DNA of 64,000 nt, taken from NCBI GenBank assembly GCA_947396885.1, contig OX377206.1, positions 17,417,114 through 17,481,113 of the forward strand. Direction: 5' to 3'. The translations under genes and the position numbers were made by a program. Each line of letters begins with the position of its first letter. Positions within the stretch are counted from its first letter, which is position 1. Positions 47,921 to 57,900 of this stretch are shown one piece after another. The notes below the pieces were generated by a model. It was not told where the DNA came from. It did not search any database and saw only the letters and a program-made list of their open reading frames with translations. The stretch is from Heligmosomoides polygyrus polygyrus (lineage: Eukaryota > Nematoda > Chromadorea > Rhabditida > Heligmosomidae).

Positions 47921-49650
47921 AAGCCACTCATTATGGAGATGTCAACGAGAAGCTCGAGTCTCGCGATGGTGAGCGGTATCTGTACCGACTTGCAAAGAAT
48001 CGCCATCGCCAGACCGAGGACTTCGAGAAGTTCTTCGGCATCAATGATGAGAACGGCCATCTTCTTACGGACCGCAAGAAGGCATTGAAGCGATGGCGTG
48101 ATTATTTTGAGGAAATCTCTACGGTAGAATTCCCTCATCCAGCCATGCCTTCAACGACTCCAACCCACGGCCCCGTTCAGAAGATCACCGTGGAGGAGAT
48201 TGAAGCGGCTTTGAAGAAGATGAGGCCAGGCAAAGCGACTGGGCCCGATGACGTGGCAGCTGATTTGTGGAAGTCCAAGTACTGGTATCCTGCTGAGTGG
48301 TTGGCGAAGTTCTTTAATCAGGTTGTGGCGGAGAAGAAAGTGCCTGAGTGTTGGCGCCAAAGTACGACGATCCCGATTTGGAAGAAGAAGGGCAGTCCTG
48401 CAGACTGCTCCAATTACCGTCCGATTCGCTTGCTTTCGCGCAGCATGAAGATCTCTGAGCGAATTGTCGATGGACGAATTCGGGACATCGTCAAGCTGTC
48501 CAGCAATCAGTGCGGCTTCGTGGCTGGCTGTGGCACCGTTGATGCCATACACGCCACTCGCCTCCTGATAGAGAAGCATCGCGAGAAACAGAAGGCAGTG
48601 CATATCGCCTTCCTCGACTTGGAGAAGGCCTTTGACCGCGTACCGCGTGAAGTAATATGGTACGCCTTGCGACAACATGGAGTTCCCGAAGAGCTCATAG
48701 AGTGGGTGCGAATTCTCTACTCTTGTCCAAAGAGTCGAGTTCAAGCTGCAGCTGGAACCTCAATGGAGTTCCCCATCTCTGTCGGGGTACACCAGGGTTC
48801 TGCGCTTTCCCCACTCCTCTTTGTTGTCGTCATGGATGCCATCACACGAGATCTTCAGAAGCCCGTCCCTTGGACGTTGCTTTATGCCGATGATGTGATG
48901 CTCGCTAGCGAAGATAAAGGAGAACTTGAGCGAGAGTTGCAAGCTTGGTGTGATCGCTTGGAGCGGTTTCGACTCAGACTGAACGTGAAGAAGACCGAGT
49001 ATTTAACGACGGACGTTACCGAGTCCAGCTACATCAAGGTTAACGGCATCGAGCTTCCACGCACTGCGGTCTTTAAGTACCTGGGATCAGCAGTCGCGTC
49101 TGATGGTAAACTGATGGTCGAAGTGAATTCACGCGTGAGTGCAGCTTGGTCCAAGTGGCGCTCGTTGACTGGCGTGCTCTGCGACAGGAAGATACCAGAG
49201 CGCTTTAAGTCAAAGATCTACAGAGCAGTCATCCGGCCAGTAGCGATGTACGGTGCTGAGTGTTGGCCTGCGGCCAAGGAAGTTGAGGCGCGCCTCAGCG
49301 TCATGGAGACGAAGATGCTGTGCTGGACGGCAGGAGTCACGCGCATGGACCGCATTCGAAACGATGCTATTCGGCAGAAGTTCGGTGTTGCGCCGATAGC
49401 TGACAAGATGCGCGAAGCTCGCTTACGACGGTACGGCCACGTTCTGCGTGGAGAAGAAGACAGCGTCCGCAAGATAGGCCTTTAGGTAATAGGAAAGCGG
49501 CCTAGAGGGCGCCCGAAGCAGCGCTGGGCTGATACGTTACATACGGACTTGAAAGCGGCTGGTGTCCACCCTGATCTAGCGCTGGATCGGGAAAGGTGGC
49601 GTCATGGCACCAGAATAGCGGACCCCGCTACGAAGCGGGACAGACGCTGA
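47921..49650 (+). pseudogene. RTE-A reverse transcriptase, truncated copy 2
   Basis: The frame entered from flanking DNA is open from 47878 to 49485. The endonuclease is entirely missing. The RT is readable from VEEIEAALKKMRPGKATGPD through AFLDLEKAFDRVP and YADDVMLASED to EDSVRKIGL. There a deletion relative to copy 1 (CTTAACTTCGAG to CTTTAG) brings in a stop, cutting about 50 residues. It cannot make a complete element. Confidence 0.9.
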
Positions 49651-49654
49651 AGAG

Positions 49655-49686
<32 letters not shown>

Positions 49687-49737
49687 AGAAGAAGAAGAAG
49701 AAGAAGAAGAAGAAGAAGAAGAAGAAGAAGAAGAAGA
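47921..49737 (+). mobile_element. RTE-A copy 2, 5'-truncated, with perfect 20-bp target duplication
   Basis: The element starts at AAGCCACTCATTATGGAG, corresponding to about 24212 in copy 1, and ends in a long (GAA)n. AGCTTCAAATCATGATACTA occurs immediately before (47901-47920) and after (49738-49757), a perfect 20-bp duplication. 5' truncation with a duplication is the normal product of target-primed reverse transcription. Confidence 0.95.
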
Positions 49738-49757
49738 AGCTTCAAATCATGATACTA

Positions 49758-50040
49758 CTGAACGAAAATGAGATCGGCGCCGGAAAGACTGTCGACGCCT
49801 TCTGTACCCCTGAACGCAAACGATGAACAACAGGAACGAGTGCGTTTCCACTACAAGTGACTTTTTGCCCTTTATTCCACTGTGCGAGCTGTGAGAGATA
49901 ATGCTTCTCGAAGTCCGTATGCTCTTGTATAATGAGTGGGTTTCACTTGCAACATGATTGTCGCATAGTAGGGCGGTCTTCCAGTGCTGATAAAGCAGCA
50001 GTGAGTTGCGTTCGTATTGGAGTAATTTCTTCGTGACACA
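49758..50040. other. Flank of the RTE insertion
   Basis: Continuation of the pre-insertion locus (possibly Penelope-like). No readable domain. Confidence 0.3.
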
Positions 50041-51570
50041 TTGGGTAGGCGGAAATTAAAAAAAAAATTTCTCAGGAAACAGAAGCTAGCCAGCTTTACT
50101 AGTAAGAAAATCGGTTTCGTCATAAAACAGAAATCAGAAAGTCAAAAAATCAAAAGCCAAAACGCCAGAAAACAGGAAATCAGAAAACAGAAAGTTTTCA
50201 AATTTCCATACGAGCTAATTATTCTTTCCAATGATCCACTGTTTCAGCAGCGCATGCCTTTGTAGGTCCAGAAACTGTGCTCGTGGACGTTAGTTGAAAG
50301 CGTTCATTTAAGTTTCCACTTCTACTTTCTACACTCCAAATTCAATGCAATCAGTAAACTGTAAATCCTGATCCGCAGATCCTAGAAGTCTCGACATTTG
50401 AAGTATGAAACAGCTCACTTGTACAGGTAACACCCTAACGATTACACCATTGATCTCAATACTGCGAGCGTTTCTGTGAAAAATAAATGCTTTTGTTCTC
50501 CAATAGCGGGCTAAAGAGGAAAGGTACAGAAAGAATGGCTTGTAATGATGGATTTTATCTATCACATGAGTACCGAACATAACGAGGGCTCATTGACCAC
50601 TACATATTTCCATGTTTGAGTTCAATTGCTTGGGTTTACGGACACACCTGGCAACGTACTCTAAAGATGTTCAGAGATTCGTTGAGTATTACTGGCTGCG
50701 CCAGAGTCGATGTTCTTAGTTCGCCTCTTTCTTCGAGACTGCCTTTACTAGTAAGCGGCCTAGTTTCCGAGTAGCTGAAAGTTCCCAGGTCAATCCACCA
50801 ATACTCACTACACTCAATTACTAACAGATCCTTAGCAGACTAAAGCTGTTGTATACTGGCTGGATAGTTCACGGAACAGCACGAGATTGTGAATGAAGGG
50901 GCTTTCAGGACATCAGTTTTTGGGTAAAAGTGCTTTCTTGAATACGTAGACGCTACAGAGTGGGGGTCAAGCATATCCTCCCTTATCATAATCATATTAT
51001 TTTTATTTATTACAGGGAATGTTTCATGTATCACCAGTGCATCACACATTAGCGAAAATAAAGGTGAATGAAACGTTTCTGCTCGTACTAATTTAGTACT
51101 AAATTCTGAGTAAGGTTCAGGTTTAGAAAATCAGCTTTGCCGAAGGCTCTGAAGGAAGCCGTCGTTAGGGATGACCGTCCAACAAATTTGGAAAATAATC
51201 CTACCCACAGTTACCCTAGGGCAACAGGTCCAAATGTTAAATCCTAGGATCTATGAGTCAAAATATAGCTTTAAAAAATACAAAATATTTTGTAAACAAA
51301 ATAATTGTATTACGTGGAATTAGTAGTGCAGTAAAATTTGAATAAACGCTTACGGGTGAAACTACTTTTCTCAGAATGGGTAGGATAAGTCCCCTCCTCC
51401 GGTTTGAAAATTGAAAATTGTTGGCAGGTTAGACCCAATGGGCGTTAGCTGCAGAGTCGAGGCTGATTTTCTAACTCTGAACCTTGCTCAGTTTACGTAC
51501 AAAAATTAGTAAGAGACAGAGATGTTTCAGTCATCTTTGTTTTCGCTAATTTAGTGCATCGCTAACATTG
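50041..51570. repeat. Diverged relative of the 32270-34476 hAT-like element
   Basis: At 50100-50210 the GAAATCAGAAAACAG repeats are the reverse complement of the subterminal repeats of the hAT-like element. At 51170-51240 (TACCCACAGTTACCCTAGGG) and 51390-51540 (CTCCTCCGGTTTGAAAATTG, AATTAGTAAGAGACAGAGAT) there is similarity to its left half, in both orientations. The ends are lost, so this is an old, rearranged copy. Confidence 0.6.
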
Positions 51571-52139
51571 TTGAGGAGTGGTCTCACCTCAGTTTCGTTA
51601 AGAGCGTTTTTAACATTATGCTCTTAAAAATAGCACGGAATTTTCTTTTCATTTCTCTCCTTGTTCTTTGTAATCACCTGGATGTGGTTGCATGTCCGGA
51701 ACAAATAATCCCTGATTTCGTTTAAGAAAAAAATACGGGAATAATATGAGCATAGTAGTATGAGGTTATAGTAGAGTATGAGGTGATGGATGGGTTTCGG
51801 AGTTCATGTGCGACTTAAATGTGTCGCGAAAGGTTGGAAACAGTTTCAGTACTCAGGCACCGTTCTCATTTGGGAAATTATATGGTTAAATAGTTAAAAG
51901 CACCTCAGAATACTAGTGCTGCAATCTTACCAGGGAAGGGTCTCAGGCGTAGGTCTGAAAGGGGAAATGGATAGTACCACGAGAATCTCCACCCTTCATA
52001 TAGTAGAAAACATGTTTTGTTTTTGCTGAGTCCTTGAACCAAAAGAGCTACGGGCCCTTGAAGGCGGGGCACAGTATCGCACCATCAGCACGTGCCAACG
52101 TGCATGCGTGCGCGCGCTGTTGTATGGGACGCGACGAAA
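51571..52139. other. No feature recognised
   Basis: AT-rich non-coding sequence without a repeat I can match elsewhere in the window. Confidence 0.35.
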
Positions 52140-52345
52140 TGCTCCCCAACAAGCGCGTCGGTGGCTCAGCAGGGTAGGGGGCTGTCTTGAAGGTGCTAGA
52201 CCAAGTGTTCAACTCCAGCCCTATGCACTGTTCTTGCATTTTCTCATAACTGCTGCCTCATTCACCAATTTGCATCCTGCACATCTCCTGCACATTTATT
52301 CCACTCTATATTGTCAAAAGGGTCAAATTCGTGATCAACAGCCTG
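52140..52345 (+). mobile_element. Second tRNA-derived SINE family (SINE-B), copy 1
   Basis: The head at 52153-52224 has the A box GTGGCTCAGCAGGG and the B box GTGTTCAACTCC. The body (TTTGCATCCTGCACATCTCC, then ATTGTCAAAAGGGTCAAATT) matches the minus strand of 52866-53390. The following CGTACCTGCTGTAACTGTAA region is repeated at 52500 and 52830. Confidence 0.65.
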
Positions 52346-52865
52346 ACCTCAACAGACCTAGTCACTCGTACCTGCTGTAACTGTAACCTACCGTAATCAG
52401 CCGGTATTTCAAAAGCGAATGTCAGATTCGTGATCAGAACCACAAATAACCCCCTGGGAGAAGTTTGGGCAAAATCGGTGACCTCGACAGCCCTAGTCAT
52501 CCGTACCTGCTGTAACCCGTACCTGTTGTGAGGTCACTGTTTAGCATTTACTGAAAAACACAAAACGTTGTATAATACAAAAAGTGAGAGAAGTGAGTGA
52601 AGCACAGCTCAAAGTAAACCCTTATTTGAGAATTTAGGTTGAAATAAATGTATAGGAGATGTATAGGAAGTAAGCTTAATTAAATCGTCATCAAGGCACT
52701 ATTGTACTTTCACCACTTCGGAGGTCGAGGAGAGGTCGAGAAATATTTTTCGCGTAAACTTCTTCAAGGGTGTTGATCACGAATCTGACATCCGTTTTTT
52801 AATTTTATGTCGATTACGGTAGGTTACAGCAGGTACGGGTGACTAGGGTTGTCGAGGTCATGGGT
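52346..52865. repeat. Body repeats associated with SINE-B
   Basis: Several copies, in both orientations, of ATCACGAATCTGACATCC and GTACCTGCTGTAACC (for example 52410-52440, 52500-52520, 52774-52800, 52820-52850). No gene is supported. Confidence 0.5.
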
Positions 52866-53390
52866 GTTAATCACGAATCTGGGGTGTTGATCACGAATCT
52901 GACCTTTTGACAATTTAGGATAAGGATAAAGGATAAAGGACGGCGTTACTCAATCCCTTCTCGGATGCGCCAGCGCATTCTACTTCTACGGGATGTCGTG
53001 GAGACGACATGAATGCGTATTTGGCCATACAATGACTTGCGGGGGCCAGCCGATGAACAAGTCAGCGCTATATCCTTCCCAGACAAGTCTGGTACCAATT
53101 CACCGACCCCGGAGGGATGGAAGGCTTGGTTGGCCTGGGCGGGAAATTCGAACCAGGAACCTGGTATCGGGTGCACGCGACAGTCGCGCCTCCTCCAACT
53201 GCGCTACACGCGCCTTTTGACAATTTAGAGTGAACTAAATTTGTAGGAGATGTGTAGGAAGCAAATTGGTGAAGTAGGCAGCGGTTATGAAAATTGCAAA
53301 AATAGTAGGGGTCGAACACCTGGCCATGCATCTTTGGAGCAGCCCGCACCCTGCTGACCGACTCGCTTGCCGCGGAACCTTTCGCTGCGT
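52866..53390 (-). mobile_element. SINE-B copy 2, interrupted by SINE-A
   Basis: On the minus strand the head is AGTCGGTCAGCAGGGTGCGG with a GGTGTTCGACCCC B box. The body then runs to TAAATTGTCAAAAGG, where the SINE-A (52919-53212) splits it. It continues as GTCAGATTCGTGATCAACACC. Confidence 0.7.
52919..53212 (-). mobile_element. SINE-A nested in SINE-B
   Basis: The duplication CCTTTTGACAATTTAG (52903-52918 and 53213-53228) is perfect over 16 bp. The minus-strand head GGCGCGTGTAGCGCAGTTGG has an intact A box, and CTGGTTCGAATTTCCC an intact B box, the best preserved in this window. The tail is TTTATCCTTTATCCTTATCC. It is probably the youngest SINE-A here. Confidence 0.93.
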
Positions 53391-53486
53391 TCCATAAAAA
53401 GAGCGAGCGGAAAACGGCGCTCTCCGGCGCCCTTTTGCGCCGCTTGTGCTGGATGGACGAAGCGGCACAGCCGCTACTGTACATTA

Positions 53487-53712
53487 AGGATGAAGGACGG
53501 CGTTTTTTTTTTTTTTTTTGTTGAGATGCGGCACACATTCTACTTCTACGGAATGTCGTAGAGAAGATTAGAATGCGTACAATGGGCATACAATGATTTG
53601 CGGAGGGATGGAAGGCTTGATTGGCCTGGGGGAAATTCGAGCCATGAACTTGGTATCCGATGCACTCCACAGCCAGCACCTCCTACAACCGCGCTATTCG
53701 CGCTCCACGCGG
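53487..53712 (-). mobile_element. Degenerate SINE-A relative
   Basis: It shares the AAGGATGAAGGACGGCG start, CTACTTCTACGGAATGTCG and the GGGGGAAATTCGAGCCATG head region with SINE-A, but has internal deletions and a 17-T tract. No target duplication is clear. Confidence 0.6.
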
Positions 53713-53852
53713 CGGCGGATGCGAACCACAAACCCCTTCAGCAAACAATACCATTTTTCTCTCCACACCGCTACTACTGCCTGGACGGTAGCACTGTATC
53801 CAGTTTACTTCAGCTCGACCCACCTATGCGAACTGAAAATGGAGCGCAAAGA

Positions 53853-53930
53853 CAGGGATTGAGAGTGGGAATAACGTGAGGAATAGCTTTTCATGCTAAG
53901 AGAAGGCAATTCCCACTCTCAATCCCTGTC
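53853..53930. repeat. Perfect 22-bp hairpin
   Basis: ACAGGGATTGAGAGTGGGAA and its exact reverse complement, TTCCCACTCTCAATCCCTGT, lie about 32 nt apart. It could be a tiny foldback element or a hairpin RNA; no flanking duplication is seen. Confidence 0.6.
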
Positions 53931-54018
53931 TGATCTATGATTTCCACTGCAGAGAATGAACACATCCACGAGAACCTGGTATCTTCCTCTTGTCATATCG
54001 GCTGTTGAGGTTTCCCGT

Positions 54019-54164
54019 AAGGTTCCCACACACCTTTGCGGCAACGCCGCTCACCGCTATAGTTAAGGATAAGGCAGAGACGCCGCGGACGGTGAGCTCT
54101 GCGTCCTTGCCCTATGGTGAGGCATAGGGCCGCGGCGTTGCCGCAGAAGTGTGTGGGGGCCTTT
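54019..54164. mobile_element. Short MITE with 30-bp inverted ends
   Basis: GGTTCCCACACACCTTTGCG... and the inverted end GGCCCCCACACACTTCTGCG both continue into GCAACGCCGC. It is flanked by TA-containing sequence (CGTAA, TTTAG), but the exact duplication is ambiguous. Confidence 0.65.
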
Positions 54165-54240
54165 AGAATAACGAATAACTTTGTCCCGTAAGCGAAATGC
54201 GAGAAAGGGAAGTCCTGTGGAGCAAACGTCTCGGTTTTAA

Positions 54241-54576
54241 GGCGCCGTGCATACTTCCCGTCGCCGCGATTCCATCGCGGCGATGAGTTTTGCAGAGCGA
54301 CGAGAAAGGATGTGAACTTCTCAGTGCTCGTCGCGTCGCACATCGCTCTGCAAGGAAGCGCGATGGCGATCCGCCCAGGACCAACGCTAAACAGCGCGCG
54401 CGGCGCGAAAAAGTGTACCATGCCCGCGATGGGCGCGAGAAGCCATCGCGCATGCCGAACGCCACTGTTGCGACGGGCGCGGCAAAGTTTCCTTTGACTG
54501 TTTGATCGCGTGCGGCGGAATGGCCATGAACTGAGCGCCGCGATGGCATCGTGGCGATGGAAGTATGCCCCCAACC
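54241..54576. mobile_element. PIF/Harbinger-like MITE, copy 2 (336 bp)
   Basis: Same family and exactly the same length as 27593-27928. The ends are GGCGCCGTGCATACTTCC and GGTTGGGGGCATACTTCC, flanked by TAA (54238-54240 and 54577-54579). The outer four to six bases differ from copy 1 while GCATACTTCC is conserved. Confidence 0.88.
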
Positions 54577-54968
54577 TAACAGAACAGCTTCATTGCACTT
54601 TATTACATCTAGCGATGGCTAATCAAAGCAATAAGGCAGGAGTTCATCTCAGCAAAAGACAATCTCCTCAATGGTTTCATTACATCTCACATACATGAAT
54701 CTTTGCGATACTTCTTTTCTGTTTTCAGCACAGATCGACCATCATAAGAAGGTTTTGTTGAAGCCAAGTAGGATGTGAGAGAATTGTGATGGAACATCTC
54801 TGTAGCCGTATTGTTCCATGGACTCAGTCCTGCCTGTTGCAGAATAGCATGCACCTGAACTGTTCTTTTCAGAGCAACAATCTTATGTGACAAATTCGGA
54901 TTAGACTAAACCTATTTCTGTCTCCCATCTACACATATTTTTGTATGTTTAAAACGGCGCGATATCGT

Positions 54969-57900
54969 TCATATCAACAACATACCAGTTCTCTCGCAAA
55001 TCCAACTAATATAGCGACGCACATCTACGAAGTGGTTCCTCCATACTGAAAATGAACTGCAGATGAATTCAGAAAAGACCACGAATGATAGTGTACTGCT
55101 TTGCTAAAACCAGAAACTCCGTTGAAATGCCGGATTCTGGTTTGAGGTCCTCTATGTAGCTCTTCAATGAAGTGTATGCACAACAGTTGTGTACCTGTCA
55201 TCATTTCCTTCACATTCTGTATTTGGCAAGGATCATATTTTTTGCCTGGGACATAAATATCATCGCCTGATGACAGAACTCCTATAGCTGTATATCTGCC
55301 GTCTGGCCCTCTTTGAAAGAGCGGACCACCACTGTCTCCCTGAAGAGAATATGACACAACTCTGCATACAGTAAATTCGACTCCTCCTTAACGTACAAAC
55401 TGTTAAAGTGCTTGGCTACCACATAGATATGTACCTATTGAAAGAAAGTTGCGTAATCTTTACTACAAAACACAAAGAAACGCAGAACAATTAAAGATAA
55501 ATTAAATAGTTGTCGAAGGAGAAGTAGTCAAATGGTTTCCAATCGGCGAACCCAGTTATTGCAGTACCAGACGTTCAACGGACTGCCGGCCGTCAAACGT
55601 CTGGTCAAACGTCTGGTTGGGGCTTCGCCCCAAACTCGGAGAATAGAACACCCCGAACGTCTTCTTCTCCTCTTTATGCCTTCTCTCAATCATTAAAAAA
55701 CTATGTTTTGCTATATAGAATGGTATAGCGGAATAGGGCAAAACAGGTCCATCACCTTCACTGGACCCCCCTTAACTAGTCCTTTATCACTGGTTCCCCT
55801 TTATTGTCAGCCCTTTTCCGGTTCACCCTTCACTGGTTCCCCCTCCCCTTCGTCGGTCCCTACTACTGCTTCCACCTTCACTGACCTCCCTTTACTGGTC
55901 CCCTCTTCGCTGGTCATCCTATTCTTCACCGATTCCCATTACTGGGCCCACCCTCACTGGTCCCCCTTTAATTCATCAACCCTTTTCCGGTCCCCTCCTC
56001 ACTGGACCCCTTCCCTCCATTCGCCGGTCCCCATTACTGGTACCTTCCTCACCGATCCCCCCTTCATCTAGTTCGCTCTTTCACTGGTCAACCCTTCTAT
56101 TGGTCCCCCCCCCCCCTCCACTGAACCCCTCCCCCTCCTTCACCGGTCCACCCTTCACTGGACCACTCCCCCCCCCCCCTCTTCACCGGTCCCATTGCTG
56201 GTCCCTTCCTCACCGGTCCCATCTTCATTGGACCCCTCCCCCCTCCTTCGCCGGTCCCCCTTCACTGGACCCCTCTCCCCTCCTTCACCGGTTCCCCCTT
56301 CACTGGATCCCCCCCTCCTTACTGGTCCTCATTGCTGGTCCCACCTTCACTGGTCCCTCCTTTATTGGTCAACCCTTTACCGGTCCCCTTACTGAAACCC
56401 CATCCTTCACCGGTCCCCCATTACTGGTCCCACCTTCACTGGTAACACGTCGTCTGAATCCGGAATCCTCGCGCGACATCGGTGACACCTCCTCTGAATC
56501 CAGGCACCTGATGAGCGACGTCGGTGACATGGCTTCTCAAGCCAGACGTGCTTTGCTTGACATCGTTGTCACGTCGTGTGAATCCGGAACCCTGGCGCGA
56601 CATTGGTGACATGTCGTTTGAATCTGGAAGGCCATTCGCGATATCGATGACACCTCTTCTGAACCTAGGCACCTGATGAACGACGTCGGTGACATGTCTT
56701 CTCAAGTCGGACGTGCTTTGCTTGACATCGTTGACACGTCGTGCGAATCCGGAACCCTGGCGCGACATTGGTGACATGTCGTCTGAATCTGGAAGGCCTT
56801 TCGCGACACTGGTGACACCTATTCTGAACCTAGGCACCTGATGAACGACGTCGGTGACATGTCTTCTCAAGTCGGTCGTGCTTTGTTTGACATCGTTGAC
56901 ACATCATGTGAATCCGGAACCCTGGCACGACATCGGTGACACGTCGTCTGAATCAGAACACCCCCTTGCGCGACATCGGTGAACCTCTTCTCAACCTGAA
57001 CGTCCTTTGCGCGACATTGGTGACATGTCGTCTGAACATGGATGCCTGTCGACAACTACTGCATTTGATAACTGGTTACAATTAAAACCCCGCCCCCCAC
57101 GCCCACCCCCCCCCCTTCCCCATACTTCCTCCCAACACACTCCTTCAGCACTTCTGTGCAAACAAACACACACCCACACACACGCACTCACTCACCCACA
57201 AGCAAACGACCGTTCTCGCTTATATATAGTAGGATTTTAATAGGACCTTATCGTTTTTCCCAATTTACTAAGAAGGGAATAAACAGGAAGTGCACTTACC
57301 TCGCAGACAGATGAGCGGTTAGAGAATACGGTCACTAGTTTTCCGTCTTCTTCGTGGCCGATGTATTTCAAGGTCTGCAGATAACCAATCTTCCCGTCCT
57401 CTAAAAAGAAAAGAATTTGAAGAAATGCGCGCTTACGATAGCACCGAAAGCGCTTCTTGAGCAGCGAGAATAGATTTGAGGGGTAAGTTATGGGCACTTC
57501 AAGAAAGAGGAAGTGCACTGTGTGCTTACCATCTGTGCCTGCTCCTGCTGATTCCAACGGTCCCACTAACTGCTGGTGCTCAGTTGGCAAACATATCGGA
57601 ACAGCTTCGTCGGGGCTGACAAATTCATCTAGTTCGAGAATTGCGATATCATCTACGAGATCGCAAGCGTCTTTTAAATCACTCATCTGAATGTGTCTGC
57701 GTTTACCTAATTTCACCGGTTGCGCAGTTGGGCTACATTCCACCACATCAAACATACCACGCTCTCGACGCGATACGCCTTCTGGCATCCCTTCGCGGTT
57801 TTGCAACTATTTCCAAGATATACTTCGAAACTAGACGCTTCTTCAAGCGGAGGCAAGAACCTGAAGCGCACAAATTATATCATGCCAGTTCAGGATAGCT

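Larger units (their letters stand above)
55567..57234 (-). mobile_element. Non-autonomous Helitron 2 (1668 bp) in the protease intron
   Basis: The minus-strand start is TCCTACTATATATAAGCGAG and the end GTTGAACGTCTGG, with a short hairpin (ACGG ... CCGT) about 11 nt before. The flanks are A (55566) and T (57235), with no duplication. The termini match Helitron 1, but the interior is different. It occupies most of the 1.96-kb intron between the SVCE and GDSGG exons, in the same orientation as the gene. No helicase frame is present. Confidence 0.88.

Noticed and set aside
49596..49826. Lysine-rich frame
   Set aside because: Translation of the (GAA)n tail of RTE-A copy 2.
53068..53679. 203-codon minus-strand frame
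   Set aside because: Runs through SINE-A, SINE-B and a degenerate SINE. It is a chance frame across three repeats.
56100..56609. Proline/serine-rich 169-codon frame
   Set aside because: Arises from the CACTGGTCCC array inside Helitron 2. No start context, splice support or conservation.
57660..57806. Frame MQNREGMPEGVSRRERGMFD as protease coding sequence
   Set aside because: Splicing at GTATGT (57757) and CAG/ATG (57686) gives an alternative frame (VYLGNSCKTAKGCQKAYRVE) that joins in phase on both sides, so the other frame is intronic or shadow.
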